Assembly (NCBI GenBank): GCA_014218235.1
Contig: CM024766.1
Coordinates: 71,723,207-71,787,206, forward strand
From: Colocasia esculenta
Taxonomy: Eukaryota > Streptophyta > Magnoliopsida > Alismatales > Araceae
DNA length: 64,000 nt
Reading direction: 5' to 3'
Shown here: positions 9,387 to 21,429 of the stretch, in pieces
How positions within the stretch are numbered: position 1 is the stretch's first letter
Layout: the number at the start of each line of letters is the position of its first letter
Made by a program: the position numbers and the translations under genes
The notes under the pieces: model-generated
Told to the model about the DNA's origin: nothing
Seen by the model: only the letters and a program-made list of their open reading frames with translations
Database searches by the model: none

Positions 9387-10383
9387 GCCAGTGTCACATC
9401 CTAATAAAATCATCTATTTATCGGGAGTGACAGAAAATAACACGGAAAAGACACTATATCCATTCATCTCTTAGATAGCCTCATAAGTGTCTTATTACAA
9501 AAGTTTCCTCATTCAGATCTCACGAGGAATAAGTCAAAAGAAACTTATTACATCACATTTACTAATTACAACGCTATAGAAAAGTAACGTAGATAGCTTC
9601 TTGTAGATTCATGGTTCACTCAGCACTCTTTCCCCCTTAATCATTCGTTCCATCTGGATTACCTGAAAAATAGAATTCTGTGAGCTAACTAGCTCAGTAG
9701 GATTCAAGTCTATAATCAAGGAGATCAAGATACAAAGTAAGTGACAAGGAATTATACATGTAATCATGCTTTTACATGCCAAACTGAGATTGCTATACGA
9801 CACTAGATAGCAAAGTTATGGAACATTGAACTCAAGATTCAAGGATTCGTAGTAACATTCACGAACTATATTGAACTCATATGAACACACAATAAAATGA
9901 AATGATGACCAATCAAACACTTAATGATGCTATGCCAAACATCCACTCATCCTTTATCGTTCCGCGCGGCCACTTAAACGAATTTGGGTGCTCCTCCCAG
10001 GACTAAACTAGCCCTTATTTGCCAAGCATAATTCTTAAATTGAGTCCAAGACTCTCAATTTGTCATCACCACACTCTTACCTTTGTAATGAATCAATGAA
10101 ATACAAAGGTTTTACTCATAATCACTCAAGGTTTACATACAAGGAACAAGGAACTTGATTTCGACATTGATTTCTCGAATTGACAATCTCACGAAGACAA
10201 TTAAGTTCAGAACTTGTAGTAATAACTCAAGGTGACAAGAAGGTTAACTTGACTGATTTAAATAGGTGTTTTGGTAGTAAAATCCATAATATAAAGGTAG
10301 ACTAACAAGTAGGACAAAGGGGTATGATTTTCAGGAAAGAACGGAGTCAAAATAAGGCTAGAAACAAGGTTCAGTCAAGACCT

Positions 10384-10555
10384 GTCGACAGGCCTTGGTC
10401 TGCTGTCGACAGGGGCTGCACTGCCAGAGCTGGGTTTTCAGTTCTGAGTGCATCTGTCGACAGCAAGCCAGGGCCTGTCGACAGGTACGCTCAGTCTGAA
10501 ATTTCTGGGTTCTGGCTAGAGGTTCCTGTCGACAGGCAAACCTTCGTCTGTCGAC
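10384..10555. promoter_or_regulatory. GTCGAC paired-palindrome array in solo LTR G
   Basis: GTCGAC starts at 10384, 10405, 10456, 10477, 10528 and 10550. Steps are 21, 51, 21, 51 and 22 bp: three pairs, repeating every 72-73 bp. Most sites extend to CTGTCGACAG. The sequence between sites is not conserved from pair to pair. The array lies about 900-1080 bp downstream of the LTR TATA box. The regulatory role is inferred. Confidence 0.75.
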
Positions 10556-11462
10556 AGGGGCTGTGTAAACTGTCTGAAGGCTATTCCATTCAACCTCCAA
10601 TGGTTCTATAAAGTTGCTCTAATGTTCCTAACATGATTTGGACCCTAAACAAGTGTGATTTCACATGTATTACTCATTGAAACATGATCAGAAAAGAAAG
10701 ATCATGGAGCATAGTTTGCAAAGATGTTTTTAGCAAGAGGTTAACTCATGGAAAGTACTCTTTCAAGAACTACTTTCTCTTTACTATTGTCAGCTGAACA
10801 TATATCAAAGGTTAACACTTGAGAGTTTTATGATCTCTCAACGAATCAGGCCAACTAAGATTAGAAAAACATTAAGGTTCTATCTATCCTATATAATGAA
10901 ATCAACACTCTACATTGGGTCGAATTGATCAAAGATAACAACATATAGTTACTTGTGACTTGAGGATCAACTAGAACATGGTGTAATGTTGATTTCCTAA
11001 CATGAACATACCTTCTAAACTTTGAAATTATCATGACTAATAACATGACTTCTCAGATTTGACAATAATCTGAGTTTCTCAAATCCGAAGAATAGCAAGC
11101 TAAGGTATGCATGCTATTTGTCAATATGTCAAGGAAAGGTAGTAGAAGAACCAAGAAGGATTAAGAAAAGAATCCTACCTGTTTGAAGTGAGTGTGTGAT
11201 CCTTTACTCAGAAATCCTCAAAAATAAGAGAAAGAAAATTGCACACTTGCACGTATTGTGATCTTAGTAGTTGCTCTACAGTACTGAGTAGGTGAGCCTT
11301 CGTAGACCCGTTTGCATCAACACACAGCAGTAGCTTGAACAGAGCAAGACATATACGAGAAGAAGAGCCAAATGCTTCTGCTATACCCTCACTCAGATTT
11401 TCTTCAGAAGCACAACAGCATTAGAAGAAGACTGGAAAGATGTTTACACAGCAATCTGGGGG

Positions 11463-11470
11463 TTATTTAT
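11463..11470 (-). promoter_or_regulatory. TATA box of LTR G
   Basis: The minus strand reads TATAAATA at this point, about 670 bp from the LTR start at 12138, so U3 is about 0.65 kb as in the related LTRs. Confidence 0.5.
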
Positions 11471-12143
11471 AACCAAGGGTGTTGCCATGCACGATGGCAC
11501 CTCACCCACCCAGGTGGCACAGTAAAACTCCTCTAACTTTTACCATTGACACGTTTGGCATGCACTTACCCCTGCCCAGCACCTTAGGTAAAATCGTGTC
11601 ACCCATATCTCCCTATGGGGTGGCTCTCTCAGGGTCCTCCACGTAGCCCACTAAAATTTACCCAGAAAACCCATTGCGTAATTCCCCCAAAATTCAACTG
11701 GCCATTTGTTTCTTGAAGAAACTTACCCAAACCATATCTGATTGCCATGAAATTTTGACCATAGACTAAGATGATAGTTTTACTAATTTTGGTGATTTTT
11801 AATTAATTTTTAGATTTTAGTTTACACTAGGTGAAAAATCATCCGAAAAATGGTCGCGTCGACTGTAACCTGAAATTCGTACGTCGAAAAATTCAGATAA
11901 TTGCATATTTAATTTCTCCACATTTTTCTGGAAATTATGATGTTCTCGGATTTTTATTTCGATGTCGTTTTCCAGTATCGCACTGTGGAGGCACGCACTT
12001 CGAGGTACGACACTGGGATAATGTTCATTACCACTAATTAAGTCTATCATCTAATTATCACAATTTATTAACAACTCTAAGGTATTTTAATCAAATTACT
12101 TTTATTTTCTTTATATTTTAAATTTCTGGGGCGTTACAGCCAG

Positions 12144-13224
12144 CCACTGATCCTACACACAAGTGAAATCTTCATCTAGACAACCCAGAATACTAAAGAC
12201 AATAGATATGGAATGTAATTATAAAATATGCCAGAAGGCAGCATACTTTCCCGTAACAAATCGTTAAATAAGAATTATGTTTCTTAAAAAATCATAGTAA
12301 GAACTAAAACTAAAGAGTACAATATACATTTACATTAGATGTTTTTTTTCTTCTGATTTCTATTTTTTGGTTTTCTGACTGTCTTCATTTTAGTTGTGTT
12401 TTAATGATTGATAATCCCACTGTCATCCTCTCTGATGGGCATGTCTTATTCTTTTCTAAAATGTTCCTTTTTGTCATCCTCTATGATTGTCATTAGATTT
12501 TTTTCACCACTATATATAGTTTCTGTTGAGAGTTTTTAATGTTTACTGTCAATTGATGTATTAGAACTAGATGTTCTGCCCATTTAATTTTTTTTTTTCA
12601 CTATCTCAAACACCCTCTAATAACTAAAACTAGATATCTTGACTTTTCTGTCAACTGTTAGTTCAATATGCATGTTTAAAAAGGGGCAAATCATTGGTTC
12701 TTTATCGATCCTTTCATTTCAATTTATTATTTATGGTTTAGGCAGCATGTCATTTATAATGACCAGACATATTTGATTTCTAAGTTTGGTTATGGTTTAG
12801 GAAGCATGTCAATTTTCATGTTGTTGCATTTGATTTTCAAGCACAGATTATGTTGAGAGTTTAGATGTTCTGCCCATTTTTTTTATGTCATGAGTTTTTG
12901 AAGCACAGATTTAGAAATTTTGACATTGTATATGTTGTATGCCAATGGAAAGGGGGAGATTTGCTACTGTTGCTCTGTGCACTAAAACAAGATATCCTAA
13001 TTTCTTTTTTTGTTCATAAAAACTTCATTGTAATATAATGAAATATACTGAGCATTGGCTACTGGAGCTTTAGTTTTTGGTTTTAGGTTTTGTTTTGTTT
13101 TTTTTGGGATATCATAAGCAGTTATTAGCAAAAATAGAATTCATTTAAATGTGCTAACATTTAATGAATTTCATATATGTAATATAAGTTTTCTAACCAT
13201 GTCTTTCATTGTCCATATGTGCAG
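12144..13224. other. Helitron interior, intron-like AT-rich DNA
   Basis: No gene. It contains the second copy of the segment seen at 8888-8955 (at about 12849-12915) and repeated 'TTTAGGCAGCATGTCA'-type words at about 12739 and 12797. Confidence 0.5.
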
Positions 13225-13275
13225 GGAAATGAGACTACTACTCAGCTTCTGTCCACTATCTCACTGGCTCAACAA
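13225..13275 (+). pseudogene. possible captured exon (17 codons)
   Basis: An acceptor-like CATATGTGCAG ends at 13224 and a donor-like GTATTTTT starts at 13276. The 51-nt interval is open in phase 0 and encodes GNETTTQLLSTISLAQQ. I do not recognise the parent gene. Confidence 0.25.
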
Positions 13276-13353
13276 GTATTTTTTTTCCTTAATTTATATA
13301 TACCAAAAGTTTGAAATTTCATCTTCTAAAAATCATTTCTACGGCTTCGGTAG

Positions 13354-15712
13354 TGTATAAGCTTTGTGTGAACATATTAAGATTATGGTTTGTGTTGGTT
13401 TCTTCCTAAATCCAGTGAGCATATAAGCTCTATGTTAAACATCCTATTCAAAATATGCTTTCAAATAGGTGAAAGGGTTCCAGAATTTAAAGTGATCAAT
13501 ATTTAACAATAAACCATTTTGGTCTATTATATAGCTTTTCTTCCTCAAACAAGATATGATCATCCAGATCTATAGCCAATCCCCAGTGAGGATTGTACTG
13601 TGGTTCAGGGCCATGTTGGATTATTTGAAAACCAATGCGATCGGCTGCCTCAGCCAAATCATGTAGCTTTCTTTTGGTTAATTAGTCATTTAAATTCAGT
13701 AAATAATGATATGCAGAATTTAAAGTAAACAATATTATTCTCCATAGAGCCACAGCTAACACATTTTGATTCTTGCAAAAGAAATCATTGCATGTAGTTT
13801 TTTTTTTTTTTTGGGTTCCTAGCAGGTAGTCTCCCAACTATTATTTCTCATAGGAACAAATTTAGCATAGTTGAAAGATAGGTGAAAGGGTTCCAGAATT
13901 TAAAGTGATCAATATTTAACAAAAGTATGAAATTTGGTCTATTGTATAACATTTCTATCTATTATATTATGAAGAAGTGTAGTAAAGTTTAAATAATTGT
14001 GAAAACAACAGGGTCAAGAAAACAGAAAATCAATGGTTAAGAAAATGTTGTTGGGGATGCACAACAGTCTCTTTTATGGACTTTTTGTTTAATTGGTCAT
14101 TGAAATTATTTTCTTTTGGTTAATTGGTCATTTCAATTCTTTTGGTTATTGCCTTTTATGAATTAACATACACACTCTGGTAAGTGATGCTGCAGAGCAG
14201 CTACAATGTCATAAGCTTCCTCCACAAATCTAAGTAGAAAGCACATTATTGTGGAATGATAAATCATGTACTTGAAAATAGTTATACTATGAGCAAGATA
14301 AAACATAAGTAACAGTAGAGGAAAATGATAGTATGTTCTATAGGCTAGGTGGTGGTTGTCAAATGTATCCATTGCAATTGGAATAGCAGTAGGTGAAGTG
14401 GCAGTATGATTCTAAAGGATCAGTGTTTTGTACATGGTACTTTTAACTTATCTTTCATACCACATAGACAGCAGGTGATGTATGGAATTATGTGTGGTTT
14501 TGAGTGAATTTTCCAGTGATAGAGGAACCAATCCAGAAAGTTCAATAAGATGCAAGAATGATGGATACTTATGAATAACACATATGTCCACACCTGTCAA
14601 TAATCACGTGCTGCACATTATGTAAAAGCATTCTAGAATGTAGCATCTTTATCATTATTGTCTTTATTTGCACTATTTTGATTTATTGGCTACTCTAGAG
14701 GCAGAGCATGAACTATATTAAAGTATGCTAGATATGAATCGTATATTTTACCTTCCTGGAGTGGTTTATCTTCTTAATTGCATATGAAAGAAAAATGTGT
14801 GCACATTCAAATGTGAAATGTTTGATTTTCAAGAGAGTATAACCATATGAAATTAGTGAACAGTGAAAGGAGGGATCAATTTTTTATAATTTCATGAAAA
14901 GTAAATATTGTGAGAAATGGTGACATTATCCCAAAGAAGAATTAACAGTGTAAATGATCACTAAATTTGCATTTGTTTGATGGGTATGCTATCTTATTTC
15001 TACTTTAGTTTGTAGTTGCCTTCTCATGAAAATTGGGATATCTATCCTCTCTCTATGTTTGTCTGTTTGGGATGGTAGGCATCTTGAGGAGTATATACCA
15101 GTAGTCCATGGACATTCTTTTCAGCAGCTGATTTTGTGAACATAGAGGTAGCTGCAAGATGTTATGCACTGTGAGGTTATCTTCAGTGGATGATGTGTTA
15201 AGAAATAGAGTTTCAGATTTTTGCATGGTGGGCCTTGCTGGCTATTGTCTAATAGTGCTTAACATCTTCTTATTTTAGCTTAACCTATTGAGTTAATAAA
15301 TCTATCATTCATTAGCTTCATTCTATGAGTTTATATAAACTAGGAATGATGATCCTAATAAGTGCACATGAATATCATCAAGGCAATGTAGCCTGAAAAC
15401 ATATATCTTGGGCGATTGACAATACTATTGCATGGAGGATTATTTATGTTAGATGACAAAATTGGGAGATGAGACAAGGTCATGTAATTGCAACCTGTGC
15501 ATTGTAGGCCAACTAGCATATTTGAGTTGTGGCAGGCCATATTAGACTTGGTGCTTAAAGTTGTTTCCTGCACTGATTATTTGATTGAATAGCATATTTT
15601 AAGCTCCGTGTGAACATATTGTATAAGCTCTGTGTGTATTGTATAAGCTCTGTGTGAACATATTAAGATTATGGTTTGTGTTGGTTTCTTTCTAAATCCA
15701 GTGAGTTTGGTT
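13354..15712 (+). repeat. dispersed internal duplications in the Helitron
   Basis: A segment of about 70 bp containing CATATTAAGATTATGGTTTG at about 13354-13424 is repeated at about 15643-15712. A second block, GGTGAAAGGGTTCCAGAATT with the 25 bp after it, occurs at about 13469 and again at about 13882 without a visible change. Between them are AT-rich, gene-free stretches. Confidence 0.7.
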
Positions 15713-16694
15713 GATAAGAGCTATCTATATAGTTTGTTTAGTTTGCTTTGCTATTGCTTTCAACCAAGTAAATAGAATTATAATATTATCAATGTTCTAA
15801 TTAAAAGGAAAGAATCACCTTCACCTTACCAATCCAAACTATGCACATGGAATTGCAATAGAGACTGAATAGACACCTTTAGGATCAAGAAGTGTAGCAC
15901 ATTAGCATTGGTTAATAATCCTGCCAACCAAACTATCAGAGGCACGCCCGCAAACCATGTCAATATAAAGCTAAATATACATACTATCCAGGACTTCAGT
16001 TAGAGCACCATTTAAAGTAGAAGGGTCAACAGTTGCATAGATAAGAAGACTAATATGAGTACCAGTCTGAAAAGACATGGTTAGAATTGAATATACTGAA
16101 AAGGACACACATCTGGGAAGGCAACAGAATGGGGTATGCTTGCTTCTGCATGAGGCTTTTGTATTTGATTAGAGTGTGTTCACAGATGCAGCGGCAGTGA
16201 GCTTGGACGAGACAAGTGATTGACTCAGATTTAGTTCTCCCAACCCAAGGACATCAAATTTGAGTTAATCTTTCTCCTTACCATGTGATTCTAAATAAAC
16301 TTACTCTTTATTATCATAAGAATTATTCTTTACTCTTTATTATCATAAGAATTATTCTCCACAGTGAAATGACAACAGAGGAAATACATCATATTTCTGA
16401 TACTTGAAGATAAGGATTCTCCATTCCTCACATCAAACCTTATCACTTATAGATGTCAAAACTATGATAAGTAGGATAACTGGCTGGGTACAGAAAGAAA
16501 GAAAACCCTGAAATTCTTCAACGACAGAAACAATCCTAAATGAAATTAATGACAATGGTAAATATCTCAGAAATAAGAAAGAGAAGCAGGAACTCAGAAG
16601 AAGAAAAGGCAGTCCATAAACGAGGGATGTGCAAAAGGGTCTTCATGATCCACCAAAAGCAGAAGATGCCACATAGAATATGAGCGTCCAGTAT
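15713..16694. other. Helitron interior, no gene seen
   Basis: AT-rich, no supported ORF. A short direct repeat TACTCTTTATTATCATAAGA occurs twice in tandem near 16301-16350. Confidence 0.5.
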
Positions 16695-16985
16695 TCACAT
16701 TTGAGGAAGAGCATAACCATAATCTAAAAAATCATCCATAAGAAACAAATAATGTAACTCCCAAAGCGTCCAAACACAAGCTAACAACTCATCTATCAAA
16801 TTGATGTGCACAGCAAACCATACCCATGAGACAAACTGATAACTACTGAATAACCACTCATGATATTCAGGGTTATGTCCTCGATGACTTTTCTTTATAA
16901 GCAAAACAATGTCCAAGAGAAAAAGGCATATTCCAACAATGGGCAACACGTGCAACAGCTTCTCCAGGGAGGGAACCTCTGTAAC
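16695..16985 (-). pseudogene. exon-like fragment encoding hydrophobic segments
   Basis: On the minus strand an acceptor-like GCTCTGCAG precedes an open segment that begins VTEVPSLEKLLHVLPIVGIC. It has two or three hydrophobic stretches (LLHVLPIVGICLFLLDIVLL; FVSWVWFAVHI; CVWTLWELHYLFL) typical of a membrane protein, ending at a stop at 16695. It is probably one exon of a captured membrane-protein gene; the family is not identified. Confidence 0.3.
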
Positions 16986-18190
16986 CTGCAGAGCATATGA
17001 AAAAGCACATAATTAGGTGCACATAAACTGGAGAGATAAAAGATACAGGTTCAGACTGCTGCACTCGCATTGGAAGTGCATATTTTATGTTTTTAATAAA
17101 TATGACAAAACTGTAGTATTTCAAGGTTGGCAGGCATCTATAACCAGGGAAGAGTCAGTATTTGAAAATAGGCAGGTACAAAATTGTGGGACCCTGGAAA
17201 GACCACACTTGAATCTGAACACCGGGTTTTTCTCCACAAAGTGAGATCAACAAATAATTAGTGATAGAACAGAAACCTTCTAAATATAAAATATTCTGAG
17301 AATAGCAAATAGTCTCCTTCACAGAAAAAAAAAGGCGCATGTTGGAAGAAATAAGCCCAGTTTCATCAAGTTAAACACTTCTCCATTGTCACATTTATTC
17401 CATATAGGTTTTTCACAAACTTCCAGTCAACATTAGATAATTTAGCTCCATGTTATGGAATAAATCCTGTTCCTATATTTGTTTCACACATTTTCTATAA
17501 AGTCGTACACTTTATCCTTATAGTTCAACATTTTTCTTTAACTTCCGCAATTAGTATCCACATTAAGGGAGATTGACAAATTTCTGTAAATATGTTGAAG
17601 GGCATATTGCAGTGAATATTTTTATAGATTATAGCATTCGAAAATTTTATTTATTCTTTCAAAACTAATGTCATCCTTCCAAAATAATTACACACTCGGA
17701 GTTGTCAAACATCTTGGCTACTAAAAATTTGAAGTTTGCAAATCCAAGTGACTTTTCTTTATGCTTAATCATTGTTATCAATGCCCTTTCTTTTTTGCAG
17801 ACAAAACAAAGTTCTAATTTTCCCATTTGGGTATTCATCAGCTTCAAATGTATCAGAATTAACTTTTGTGAAGATTTTTTATTTACTGACAATTCAGATT
17901 TATAATTATATATATTTCTTATACTTTTTACTATTTTGTTAGATATGTTGTATCTTTTTTATATAGATAAAGATGTTAAGGAAATTATATTTTCTTGACA
18001 TCTAATTTGAAAATTTATATTCATATAGAATCTTAGACAATTTTTTTACAGCCATCGAAAAAAAATTATTCAGACTAAACATGTAATTCAATTCAATTTC
18101 AATATAAAAGATATTTATATATAAAAACAACTAACTATGTTAATTTTCTCAAATATTATTTTTATTAAAATTTATATATCTAAAAATTTT
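16986..18190. other. Helitron 3' part, AT-rich, no gene
   Basis: No supported gene. AT content rises towards the 3' terminus, as is usual for plant Helitrons. Confidence 0.5.
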
Positions 18191-18217
18191 CCGTGCATCG
18201 TACGGACAAAGAACTAG
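18191..18217 (+). other. Helitron 3' terminal hairpin and CTAG end
   Basis: CCGTGC (18191-18196) pairs with GTACGG (18200-18205), with one G-T wobble, around the loop ATC. Eight bases later the element ends CTAG (18214-18217), followed by host T. Confidence 0.85.
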
Positions 18218-20040
18218 TTTTTAGATATAAAGGTGTCGATTCCGCTATCATATTAATAGTAGAGTCTGTTTTAAATGCACCATTTTAATGTGATCTAAAA
18301 CCTTCCTCTCACCCTTCTCTCCCTTAAACGGATCAATGCATCCGTTGAGAGAATGGGGGACACGTCCATCACGGACGCATCTTCCCATTCGAGCTATATA
18401 TATTGCTTTAGTTTGGAGGTGCACTGCTTTTGTTTAATTACATGGGCATTCTAGCACCATACATGAACCACCGTGGGGGTCATTTTTATATAGAGAATAC
18501 ACAACACACGGTTCTTCCCAACCGCAGAACAACGCCTCTTCTTCCTGCTTCTTCGGTTCTTCCATTCTTTTTATTTTTTTTTCTCTTTTGCTGCTGAGTT
18601 TGAGAGTAAGGAAGCTCTCCTCAAGGACGTGTTGAGTGCTGACGACTGACGAGAGAGAGAGGGAATCGCCCATTCAAGAGTCGTCATATTTGGTATTTGG
18701 ATATCTCGATATCCAAATACCAAACGTGGACAGTCGTCAGATCCACAAGGTGGATGGCAATAAATCTCTTTAGTTCAAACGACTTCGCATTTTGATCCAA
18801 CAGATTATTCATCTAACTCTATTATTTGTCATGTTTATTTTTTTTTCAGCAATATAACTCCAACAATGTAAGAGATCTATTTATATATTGCTGAAATAAA
18901 AGGAAAATGTATTTATTTCTGTTTACTATTACTTATCACTGTTTAAATGTACTTGTTTACCGTTTAAACCAGAAAATCAAACTAACAAAAAAAAAAAAAC
19001 AATAACGGTGTTGCTTGTATTTCTGTCTTTCAGAAATTTAAAATTTGAAAACTACTTCTGATTATTGTTCACATATAGATTACCTCTGTTTCACAAAACC
19101 AAAAAATTATCAAGAATGTTTCCGCTTATATTCCTGCTTTTCGGATAGATTCTGAAGTGAAAATCACTTTTGTTTACGGGATAACATTCATTTCTATTTG
19201 CTGTTTAAACACATCATTACCGCTTCAGAAAATCATTAAAAATCGCTGCTACTTAAATATTGTATTTCTGGTTTGCTAGCGTCTTTTGATCTGGCATTGT
19301 TTTAAAACACGTTATTTTATTCCTGTTAGAATAAAACTACCTCTATTATTTCTGAAATTAAGATTCCGAAAGGTATTTCTGTCTTAAATATTTCTCGCGA
19401 CCAAAAAATAATAGTAATAATAATAAATCTCCCAAAATACGTTTCTGTTTACAGATACTTTGTTACTCGTGAATAAAACTCTAATAACCGTTTATGCTTA
19501 AATGCACAATTTTCAGAAAACCTTTAAAATTGCTTCTGGTCAAACTAATTACTTCTGTTTTCAAATTCTGAATACCTATTCCTGTTTACAGTAAATTTGT
19601 TTTACAGAAAATAAATAAATTCTGGTTTTCAGTAAGATTCCGAAAATCATTTCGGTTTGTAAAAAATAAATCCCTGTTTTCGTATTCTGAAAATTATTTC
19701 AGTATATAGTCAATCTATTTCTATTTACAGAAAAAAAAGTTCTAGTTTTCACAAAAAATCTGAAAATCATTTCTGTTTAATTAAATTGTCTCTACTTTCA
19801 AATTCTGAAAATCATTTCTGTTTACAGTAAATCAGTTTTTTTATTACAAAAGATAAACAACTTCTAATTTTGAGGAAAGTCAGAAAATCTTATCCGATTA
19901 CATAAAATTATCTCTATTTTCAGATTCTGAAAATTATTTATGCTTAAAATAATTGTGTTTCAGTTTATTGTGTAAAAAATAAATTCTAAAAAATATGCTT
20001 GCTGAAAATATATATCTCTATTTACATTAAATTGTGATTT
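18218..20040. other. AT-rich host DNA or eroded copia leader, no gene
   Basis: No supported gene. From about 18900 to 20040 an eroded motif recurs irregularly every 50-70 bp: ATTCTGAAAATCATTTCTG followed by TTTACAGTAAAT (for example near 19580, 19722, 19763, 19816). It may be the repetitive leader of the copia remnant that follows. Confidence 0.45.
18689..18724. repeat. perfect 16-bp inverted repeat, 4-nt loop
   Basis: TTTGGTATTTGGATAT (18689-18704), loop CTCG, then ATATCCAAATACCAAA (18709-18724). Both arms match fully and pairing stops at the next base outwards. Confidence 0.85.
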
Positions 20041-20179
20041 ATTAGTTGCTTGGTAATAATTTCAAATCATAGTGATCAGTTGTTGATTCTATATATTCCA
20101 AGTATTAAACAAAACAAAACATCTTATTTACAGAATCTATTGCTCTCATTTCTCATTACGGCCAATCTTGTAACCAAAG

Positions 20180-21165
20180 AGACTCTCAGTGCCAAACAAG
20201 AAAATTTTGATGGAACAAGTTTTAAGAGATGGCAAAATCACATGTGTTTTTGGCTAACCACCCTTGGTTTAATCTCGGCTATTAGTGAGAGCTCCACCAA
20301 AAGTTGTAGGTCAAGTTCCTCCCAAATCACCACCCGAATGATGAAAAAGAATGGTCCTCCCCCTAGTAGCCGTCAAGTGAACATGTTGGCTGAAGGTGTT
20401 AGTGCATCTAAGCCAACATTTTGGTCAGTTCTCTCAACCCCTGAAGTGAACTTGACCAATTTGCCTATTGATTGGTGGATTGACATCGAAGCAAATACTC
20501 AATGTATGTGCTGATCACTCTTGGTTTTTCACTTATGAGGACTGAAGTGCAGGAGCTGTGATGTTGGGAAACAATACTGAGGCGCAAGTGTTAAGGATTT
20601 GAATAATAGATCTAAAGTTGACTACGGTCAAAACTATAACCCTTCACGGCATTCATCATGTTCCTAATATCAGACGAAATCTTATTAGTAGATCTCTTTT
20701 AGTGCATCAAGGATATACGTTAGTTTTTAAGTCCAATAAAATTTTAATAACTAAAGGGTTATCCTTCATTGGAAAAGGATTCATGTGTGATGGTCCTTTC
20801 AAATTGAATGTCAGTACACCATCTTCTGAACAATTAATTGTCTTAAATATTGAATCTTCTTATACATGACATTCAAGATTAGGACATCTCAATTATAATT
20901 CAATTAACAGACTAATGAGATTAAATTTGATCCCTAAGATAGACATCCAACATCATGAGAGATGTGAGATTTGTGTTAAAACCAAACAATCTAAACAACC
21001 ATTCAAATTAGTTGATAGAGATAGTGATGTCTTAGAACTAATACATAGTGATATGTGATTTTGGATGAATCTCTAGAGGTGGTAATAAATGCTTTGTAAC
21101 ATTTATCGATGACCTATCAAAATACTGCTACTTTATCTAATTAAAACTTAAGATGAATTACTAAC
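20180..21165 (+). pseudogene. dead Ty1/copia gag-protease-integrase remnant
   Basis: The gag-like block ENFDGTSFKRWQNHM near 20205 is typical of copia elements. Near 20470 is WWIDIEANTQ where a protease has WWIDTGATRH, so the catalytic DTG is lost. The GAG_pre-integrase stretch ITLHGIHHVPNIRRNLISRS follows. The integrase zinc-binding region has HSRLGHLNYN ... CEICVKTKQSK and catalytic-region words (HSDMCDF, FIDDLSKY). Stops and frameshifts are numerous (for example TGA at 20513). It breaks off at 21165 where LTR D begins, and no reverse transcriptase remains in the window. The source element encoded the usual copia Gag-Pol polyprotein. Confidence 0.75.
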
Positions 21166-21429
21166 TGTAATGACCCAGCCTCCCAGACCCCCGTCAGGGA
21201 CCCCGAAGCCCGCACTACAACCCACGGATCTGAAAACCCGAAAGGGTTAGAAGAATAGTTTAGTGAGATAAGTACTGAACTTAAATAACTATAACAAGAT
21301 ATACAAAAGTCTATACAACACATCTTAAATAAAAACATAGGTACAGGAAGAAATGTGCAGTCCTTAAGAGGCATACCCTAAGGACTTGCAAAACATAACT
21401 CTCAGCTCACTCTAGTACAAGAGCTCTCA
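21166..21429 (-). mobile_element. LTR D, left part (split by element C)
   Basis: It starts TGTAATGACCC after CTAAC and runs to the TCTCA target site of element C. The rest resumes at 44868. Together they make an LTR-like unit of about 3.7 kb. Orientation is inferred to be minus, because the far end reads TATAGCAACTCAAATTTT on that strand, a common gypsy LTR start. Confidence 0.5.

Larger units (their letters stand above)
9392..12138 (-). mobile_element. solo LTR G (Ty3/gypsy, C-family relative), TSD GCCAG
   Basis: It runs from TGTCACATCC to GGCGTTACA and is flanked by GCCAG at 9387-9391 and 12139-12143. On the minus strand it begins TGTAACGCCCC, a common start of plant gypsy LTRs. The segment 11831-12015 matches the start of the C and E LTRs (GTGAAAAATC, CACATTTTTCT and a GATGTCG/GGTGTCG block). 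A TATA box lies at 11463-11470 and a GTCGAC dyad array at 10384-10555. No internal region is present, so this is the product of LTR-LTR recombination. Confidence 0.9.
6524..18217 (+). mobile_element. non-autonomous Helitron, 11.7 kb, with captured fragments
   Basis: The 5' end at 6524 reads TCTATACTATTATAATAAAC, preceded by A at 6523. The 3' end has the stem CCGTGC-ATC-GTACGG at 18191-18205 followed by ACAAAGAA and CTAG at 18214-18217, then T at 18218. This is the classic Helitron form: 5' TC, a hairpin about 10 nt before a CTRR end, insertion between A and T, and no target duplication. No Rep/helicase ORF is visible, so it depends on another element for rolling-circle transposition. Inside are exon-like fragments (8219-8583, 13225-13275, 16695-16985), internal duplications and a later solo LTR (9392-12138). 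Without that LTR it is about 8.9 kb. Confidence 0.85.

Noticed and set aside
18434..18673. 79-codon minus-strand ORF
   Set aside because: No recognisable domain, no promoter-like sequence, and the composition of an A/T-rich leader.
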